This document shows positions 1 through 3,076 of a stretch of 5,616 nucleotides of DNA, one piece after another. The translations under genes and the position numbers were made by a program. The notes below the pieces were generated by a model that worked only from the letters and a program-made list of their open reading frames with translations, made no database searches and was not told the origin of the DNA. Source of the DNA: Geobacter sp. (GTDB taxonomy: Bacteria > Desulfobacterota > Desulfuromonadia > Geobacterales > Pseudopelobacteraceae); contig DAIERH010000157.1 of the NCBI GenBank assembly GCA_027346925.1, forward strand, positions 1-5,616, given 5' to 3'. How positions within the stretch are numbered: position 1 is the stretch's first letter; every line of letters begins with the position of its first letter.

Positions 1-912
1 CACCAGGGGTCGCACCTCCAACGGAGAGGGGAGGTACAGGCCGACGCCGTCCAGGAGCGGCTGGATCCCTTTGTTGCGCAACGCCGCCCCCAACAGAACC
101 GGGAAGAGGGAACATGCCAGTGTCCCCCGCCGCAGGGCGGTCCGCAAGCGCTCCCCCGAAACCCGTTTTCCCTCCAGGAAATCGGCCATTACCCCGTCAT
201 CGAAGTCGGCAGCCGCCTCGGTCAATAGCAGGCGCGCCTCCTCAGCCTCCTGGCTGGCGCCGGCAGGGATCGGCCCACGCCGCACCGTGCTCCCCAGGTC
301 CGACCCGTCAAACAGGAGCGCCTCCCCGCCCAGCAGGTCGATCACGCCGCTGAACCCGCCTTCCTCGCCGATGGGGAGCTGGAGGAGCACGGGTCGGGCC
401 TTCAGCCGCGTCTTCATCTGGTCCAGGGTCCGGCGGTAATCGGCGCCGACCCGGTCCATCTTGTTGATGAAGCATATCCGGGGGACACCGTAGCGGTCCG
501 CCTGGTGCCAGACCGATTCGCTCTGGGGCTGGACCCCCTCCACGGCGCTGAAGATCGCCACGGCCCCGTCCAGCACCCGCAGCGCCCTTTCCACCTCGAT
601 GGTAAAGTCGATGTGGCCGGGGGTGTCGATCAGGTTAACCCTGATCTCCCCCCAGCGGCAGGTGGTGGCGGTGGCGGTGATGGTGATCCCCCGCTCCTGC
701 TCCTGGGGCATCCAGTCCATGACCGCCTGGCCGTTGTGCACCTCCCCCATCTTGTGGGTCTCTCCGCTGTAAAAGAGGATCCGCTCCGACACGGTCGTCT
801 TGCCTGCGTCGATGTGGGAGATGATGCCGATATTGCGAATGGCTTCAAGGGGCAGAATGGTCGTTCTCCTGGTCAGGATGGCTGACCGCACCGGATCGTT
901 CCACGGCGGCAT
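1..912 (-). CDS. fusA: Translation elongation factor G (paralog), N-terminal part, cut by window edge
   Basis: This is a GTPase that drives ribosomal translocation in the cytoplasm. Seen, numbered from the ATG at 912: G1 loop HIDAGKTT at residues 33-40, switch I RGIT at 74-77, G3 DTPGH at 96-100 and G4 NKMD at 150-153. The G5-like GAALRNKG is at 275-282, with Ala where many EF-Gs have Ser. The visible part ends at LPSPLEV, the usual junction to domain II, so about 304 of roughly 690-720 residues are present and domains II-V lie outside. The start is uncertain. ATG at 912 and GTG at 891 lack a good ribosome site and add about 18 and 11 residues compared with an ATT at 858. That ATT has AGGAG seven bases upstream and fits the usual EF-G N-terminus better. 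The gene upstream is divergent, not rpsG, so this looks like an extra EF-G rather than the str-operon copy. The family call is very secure; the symbol is approximate for a paralog. Confidence 0.95.
   Translation of the reverse strand, partial: MPPWNDPVRSAILTRRTTILPLEAIRNIGIISHIDAGKTTVSERILFYSGETHKMGEVHNGQAVMDWMPQEQERGITITATATTCRWGEIRVNLIDTPGHIDFTIEVERALRVLDGAVAIFSAVEGVQPQSESVWHQADRYGVPRICFINKMDRVGADYRRTLDQMKTRLKARPVLLQLPIGEEGGFSGVIDLLGGEALLFDGSDLGSTVRRGPIPAGASQEAEEARLLLTEAAADFDDGVMADFLEGKRVSGERLRTALRRGTLACSLFPVLLGAALRNKGIQPLLDGVGLYLPSPLEVRPLV
866..870 (-). promoter_or_regulatory. Strong Shine-Dalgarno site (AGGAG) pointing to an ATT start for EF-G
   Basis: On the minus strand AGGAG occupies 870-866. 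Seven bases later comes ATT at 858-856, in frame with EF-G, followed by CTG at 855. The protein from there would begin (M)LPLEAIRNIGI, which matches the usual short EF-G leader. The upstream ATG (912) and GTG (891) have no comparable site. ATT starts are rare in bacteria (infC is the known case), so this is a suggestion from spacing and family length only. Confidence 0.5.
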
Positions 913-934
913 CTTCGTTCGCGTATTGGCCTTA

Positions 935-962
935 ATTGTGACGTATACAGGGGAATTGTCAA
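935..962 (-). promoter_or_regulatory. Sigma70-like promoter for EF-G
   Basis: On the minus strand a perfect -35 TTGACA lies at 962-957, followed by a 16-bp spacer and CACAAT at 940-935, which matches four of six -10 positions. Transcription would begin near 928. That gives a leader of about 15 bases to the ATG at 912 or about 70 bases to the ATT at 858, and the longer leader leaves room for the AGGAG site. The location in the divergent intergenic region fits a stand-alone transcription unit. Confidence 0.6.
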
Positions 963-1122
963 TCATGAAAGAGGCGGCGGTCCCCTGGACATGCCACTTG
1001 AGCAGGTGTAGCTGGCGGCGTTCCGTGACGGTCGGCCATCGACTGGACGGAAGGCGATTATCGGGTAAACTTGTCCCATGACCGGGCTTGACGCGGGTAA
1101 TCGGCCGAAACAGGGAGGTCCC

Positions 1123-1848
1123 ATGGAAGATAAGGAACGCATCATGAGCGAAGTGGTCGCTGCCCTGGAGCGGGAAGCGTCCGTCAATCTCCATCGCTTC
1201 CCCGTGCATCTGGAATTCAATGACGGTGCGCTCACCCTGGAGGGAGAGGTGGCAGGTATCACGGCGAAGAAAAAGGCCCTGGAGGGGGCCGCGGCGGTCC
1301 CCGGCGTGACCGGAATCGTTGACCGGCTGCGCCTCGTCCCCGCCCAACGGATGGAGGACGGTGAACTCCGGGACCACGTCTGCACCGCACTGCTGGCCGA
1401 GAACCTGCTGGCCTCGTGCGCGGTATGGGCCATCGTGAAGGGAAGGCCGGAAGTGGTCAGGGAGGCAGATCAAGGAATGGACGGGAGTATCGATGTGGAG
1501 GTGAACGACGGGGTCGTGATCCTGAACGGCGCGGTGCCGAGCCTTTCCGCCAAGCGGCTGGCCGGGGTCCTTGCCTGGTGGGTCCCGGGGAGCAGGGACG
1601 TGGTCAACGGGGTTGAGGTATCTCCTCCCGAGGAGGACAATGATGACGAGGTGGTGGACGCAGTTCGCCTGGTTCTGGAGAAGGACCCGTTCGTCAATGC
1701 CTCGCAGGTCAGGGTCGCCTGCCGCGACTATGGCGTGACCCTCGAAGGGATCGTGAAGAGCGAGGCCCAGCGCCGGATGGCCGAGGCGGACTGCTGGTAC
1801 GTCTTCCGCGTGGACCGGGTCGCGAACCTGCTGCGTGTCGAGGGATAA
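1123..1848 (+). CDS. Triple BON-domain protein, probably cytoplasmic
   Basis: The 241-aa product has three BON-like units. Each begins with an amphipathic helix and is followed by beta strands of the type 'V.V.DGVV.L.G.V'. Unit 1 spans about residues 5-71 (HLEFNDGALTLEGEV, then GVTGIVDRLRL). Unit 2 spans about 78-166 (DVEVNDGVVILNGAV, then SRDVVNGVEV) and has an extra stretch before its strands. Unit 3 spans about 174-239 (QVRVACRDYGVTLEGIV, then VDRVANLLRV). BON domains are known to bind phospholipids or act as small adaptor modules, often in envelope proteins. Here no signal peptide or membrane segment is visible, so a cytoplasmic role is more likely. The ATG at 1123 was chosen because GGGAGG lies just upstream (spacing four, slightly short). 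An in-frame ATG at 1078 lacks a ribosome site and adds 15 atypical residues. The DUF393 gene follows after 59 bases on the same strand, possibly co-transcribed. The domain call is fairly secure; the function is unknown. Confidence 0.85.
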   Translation: MEDKERIMSEVVAALEREASVNLHRFPVHLEFNDGALTLEGEVAGITAKKKALEGAAAVPGVTGIVDRLRLVPAQRMEDGELRDHVCTALLAENLLASCAVWAIVKGRPEVVREADQGMDGSIDVEVNDGVVILNGAVPSLSAKRLAGVLAWWVPGSRDVVNGVEVSPPEEDNDDEVVDAVRLVLEKDPFVNASQVRVACRDYGVTLEGIVKSEAQRRMAEADCWYVFRVDRVANLLRVEG

Positions 1849-1907
1849 GGGACGCGGAAAAGCGGACGCATCCACACACGGTTGGGCAAACGGAAACAGG
1901 TGAGACC

Positions 1908-2330
1908 ATGCCGACCAAACCCCACTTTCCCCTGCGCATCTTCTATGACGGCGCCTGCCCGGTCTGCGCGACGGAGATTGAACGATACGGCCGCATGGAC
2001 CGGGAAGAACGGCTCATCCTGGTGGACATCAGTGCCCCGGACTTCGACCCCGCCCCTCTGGACATCACCCTGGACGAATTCATGTACCAGATGCATGCCA
2101 TCGACGGGGACGGGACCGTGTACCGCAACGTTGATGCCTTCTGGGCCATCTGGCAGGCGTTCCCGGCCTCGACGCTCCTCGGCCTGCTGGGGATGCTGGT
2201 TACCCTGCCGGCGGTGAATCCGGTTGCACGGCTCTGCTACAGGGGCTTTGCCCGCATCCGCAGATACCTGCCCCGGCACGATGACGCCTGCACGACAGAC
2301 TCCTGCACGATCGGCAAGGGCAGGCCGTGA
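1908..2330 (+). CDS. DCC-family (DUF393) thiol-disulfide oxidoreductase-like protein
   Basis: The 140-aa product opens with the family signature: a strand LRIFYDGACPVC whose D14-G15-x-C17-P18-x-C20 is the expected thioredoxin-like CxxC active site. Family-typical features follow: LILVDIS near residues 36-42, then MHAIDGDGTVYRNVDAFWAIW at about 62-82, then a hydrophobic stretch at about 87-107, and Cys110 in the segment VARLCYRGFARIRRYL. The length matches the usual 120-150 aa. Two more cysteines (128, 133) sit in a short C-terminal tail. Family members are proposed dithiol redox proteins, but few have been tested biochemically. The ATG at 1908 is preceded by AGGTGA with short spacing. The stop overlaps the ATG of a small ORF (ATGA), and the BON gene is 59 bases upstream. 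The family call is strong; the redox partner is unknown. A lipase-maturation-factor-like remnant downstream may be its former partner. Confidence 0.9.
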   Translation: MPTKPHFPLRIFYDGACPVCATEIERYGRMDREERLILVDISAPDFDPAPLDITLDEFMYQMHAIDGDGTVYRNVDAFWAIWQAFPASTLLGLLGMLVTLPAVNPVARLCYRGFARIRRYLPRHDDACTTDSCTIGKGRP

Positions 2331-2461
2331 TGACCGCCGCCATGTCCTGCCGTATCGTTCCCGGCCTCGATGGGTGGTTGCGTGAAGACCTCTCCCCGGT
2401 CGCCCTCGGACACGACCGCCTGCGGATACGGGAGGTCGGAAATGAAAAGGCCCCCCGGTGA
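2330..2461 (+). CDS. Possible 43-aa small protein, start coupled to DUF393 stop
   Basis: An ATG at 2330 overlaps the DUF393 stop in an ATGA arrangement typical of translational coupling. It opens 43 codons that start MTAAMSCRIVPGLDGWLRED and end in GNEKAPR at a TGA. Codon third positions are mostly G or C, as in the genuine genes here. GGCAAGGGCAGG upstream could serve as a weak ribosome site. The ORF ends just where base composition falls sharply at about 2470, so it may be the intact 5' end of a longer gene whose remainder was lost. I do not recognise the family, there is no signal peptide or membrane helix, and no function is proposed. It could also be chance read-through in GC-rich DNA. 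Confidence 0.4.
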   Translation: MTAAMSCRIVPGLDGWLREDLSPVALGHDRLRIREVGNEKAPR

Positions 2462-2588
2462 TGTCCGAAGAGCCTATAAAAATAGAAGTAGCAAGTTACG
2501 TATTTACTTGGATACCATCTTTTACTTGGTATCTCTAGTTTTTACGCCTTCTTGCCGCCTCTTAACTCATAATACTCCCTCCCAATAA
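2442..2588 (+). CDS. Candidate 48-aa basic/hydrophobic small ORF, doubtful
   Basis: An ATG at 2442 has GGAGG six bases upstream, among the best ribosome sites in the window. The ORF begins MKRPPGDVRRAYKNRSSKLR, a strongly basic segment. A hydrophobic stretch YLDTIFYLVSLVFT follows at about residues 26-39, then a short tail with one Cys. A basic head plus a single hydrophobic segment resembles small membrane peptides, but such patterns also arise by chance in AT-rich DNA, which makes up most of this ORF. It overlaps the end of the 43-aa ORF in another frame, so at most one is likely to be important. No family is recognised. Confidence 0.2.
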   Translation: MKRPPGDVRRAYKNRSSKLRIYLDTIFYLVSLVFTPSCRLLTHNTPSQ

Positions 2589-2682
2589 TAATGCAACTAT
2601 TATCTTAGCCATCGCAACTCGTCACTGCATTCCCGTTAAATTGGTGAGCCAACTACCGCAGCCAGGGAGACCGGTGGTCATC
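2462..2682. other. AT-rich intergenic stretch without a convincing gene
   Basis: Between the small ORFs and the lipase-maturation-factor-like remnant, composition drops to about 38% GC (hand count over 2471-2640), while the flanking genes are clearly GC-rich. I see only the doubtful 48-aa ORF, small repeats at 2503-2533, and an AT-only hairpin (ATAATA at 2585-2590, TATTAT at 2598-2603). No transposase fragment, tRNA or recognisable riboswitch is visible. It may be a regulatory leader or an insertion/deletion scar. Confidence 0.5.
2503..2533. repeat. Short direct repeat interleaved with an inverted repeat
   Basis: TTTACTTGG occurs at 2503-2511 and again at 2521-2529, 18 bases apart. Interleaved with it, GATACC (2511-2516) and GGTATC (2528-2533) form a six-base perfect inverted repeat with an 11-base loop. 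A short T run (2539-2543) follows six bases later. It could be a protein-binding site or a weak terminator; the stem is short and not GC-rich. Confidence 0.4.
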
Positions 2683-2790
2683 ATGGTAGGCACGACGGGA
2701 TATTGGCCGACACGGCTGGTTTTGCAAAGGAGTCGGCGGGGCTACCTGATCGCCTCAGCGTGGCGGTGAAACCAGTTCCGCCCTCCGCGA
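2683..2790 (+). pseudogene. Probable decayed N-terminus of a lipase maturation factor family protein
   Basis: From ATG 2683 one frame reads GYWPTRLVLQR (residues 6-16) and then YLIA (21-24). After four residues it hits a TGA at 2767-2769, and the same frame continues NQFRP (2770-2784). As I recall them, bacterial LMF family proteins begin with a membrane segment of the form YWLTRF-LQR-(G/A)L-YLIAF-VA-NQFRPLLGE. The pieces line up in order with the expected spacing. Adding one T near 2755 and removing one A from the AAA run at 2769-2771 restores YLIA-FSVAV-NQFRP without a stop, so two compensating indels explain the break. Past about 2790 I see no further match to LMF proteins. Family members are multi-pass membrane proteins. 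A DCC/DUF393 gene upstream fits, because the two families often occur together. The match is short and made from memory. Confidence 0.4.
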
Positions 2791-2835
2791 GCTGCTGGCC
2801 GGCCTCGGCTGGCTGAACTAATGGCCTTGATTCCG

Positions 2836-2864
2836 TTGATGCCCGCCCATGCCGGGGGTATCAT
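2836..2864 (+). promoter_or_regulatory. Sigma70-like promoter for the small protein and acyl-ligase operon
   Basis: The -35 is TTGATG (2836-2841), then a 17-bp spacer, then -10 TATCAT (2859-2864). The -10 matches five of six consensus bases and the -35 four of six including TTGA. Transcription would begin near 2871, leaving a leader of about 50 bases before the ATG at 2921. It is the best-placed promoter for the downstream two-gene unit. Confidence 0.6.
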
Positions 2865-2890
2865 TGAATCAGACAGGTATCGGATCAATG
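2862..2890 (+). repeat. Inverted repeat at promoter -10/+20, possible operator
   Basis: CATTGA (2862-2867) and TCAATG (2885-2890) are a perfect six-base inverted repeat separated by 17 bases. They overlap the end of the proposed -10 box and span the expected transcription start. The position suits a repressor site, but six-base arms are short and could arise by chance. No regulator gene is visible in the window. Confidence 0.25.
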
Positions 2891-2920
2891 CCGAGCCCGG
2901 TGTGGAAAGGAGTACGTACC

Positions 2921-3076
2921 ATGCTTTACTTTGTAAAGGAAAACCATCTGCACCGCTTTCCCGTGCCGAAACGGTGCGGGACCACCTATGACCATGAGGC
3001 CTTGCGGGATACCATCCCCCACGGCGTCGAAGAGTGCACCTGCTGCCTGCGCCGCTGGCCCGGGGTAGAGGAGTGA
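2921..3076 (+). CDS. 51-aa Cys/His-rich small protein, coupled to the acyl-ligase fusion
   Basis: The ORF begins at an ATG with AAGGAG eight bases upstream, the clearest ribosome site in this part, so it is preferred over the in-frame ATG at 2849, which would put the promoter inside the gene. The product starts MLYFVKENHLHRFPVPKRCG and ends in ECTCCLRRWPGVEE. Cysteines are at 19, 39, 41 and 42, and histidines at 9, 11, 25 and 34. That pattern could bind a metal such as zinc or form disulfides. There is no signal peptide or membrane helix. Its stop overlaps the GTG of the next gene (GTGA), so the two are probably translated together. I do not recognise a family. A role as an accessory to the downstream ligase/acyltransferase is inference from coupling only. 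Confidence 0.75.
   Translation: MLYFVKENHLHRFPVPKRCGTTYDHEALRDTIPHGVEECTCCLRRWPGVEE

Noticed and set aside
505..885. A 126-codon plus-strand open frame
   Set aside because: It is the complement of the EF-G GTPase domain, which carries all the expected G motifs on the minus strand.
1078..1122. Upstream ATG as start of the BON protein
   Set aside because: There is no ribosome site before 1078, while GGGAGG precedes the ATG at 1123. The extra 15 residues do not look like part of a BON protein.
963..1433. A 156-codon minus-strand open frame
   Set aside because: It mostly overlaps the BON gene in antisense, has Ser/Arg-rich composition typical of shadow frames, and shows no motif.
2511..2543. 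Rho-independent terminator after the DUF393 gene
   Set aside because: The stem is only six base pairs, half of it A-T, the loop is 11 bases, and the T run is separated from the stem by five bases. It was kept only as a repeat.
2620..2800. Riboswitch (cyclic di-GMP or cobalamin type) upstream of the lipid operon
   Set aside because: I looked for the conserved GEMM core and the cobalamin box and found neither. The region translates instead into lipase-maturation-factor-like pieces.
2849..2920. ATG 2849 as start of the small Cys/His protein
   Set aside because: It would begin within the promoter spacer and lacks a ribosome site. The ATG at 2921 has AAGGAG at good spacing.
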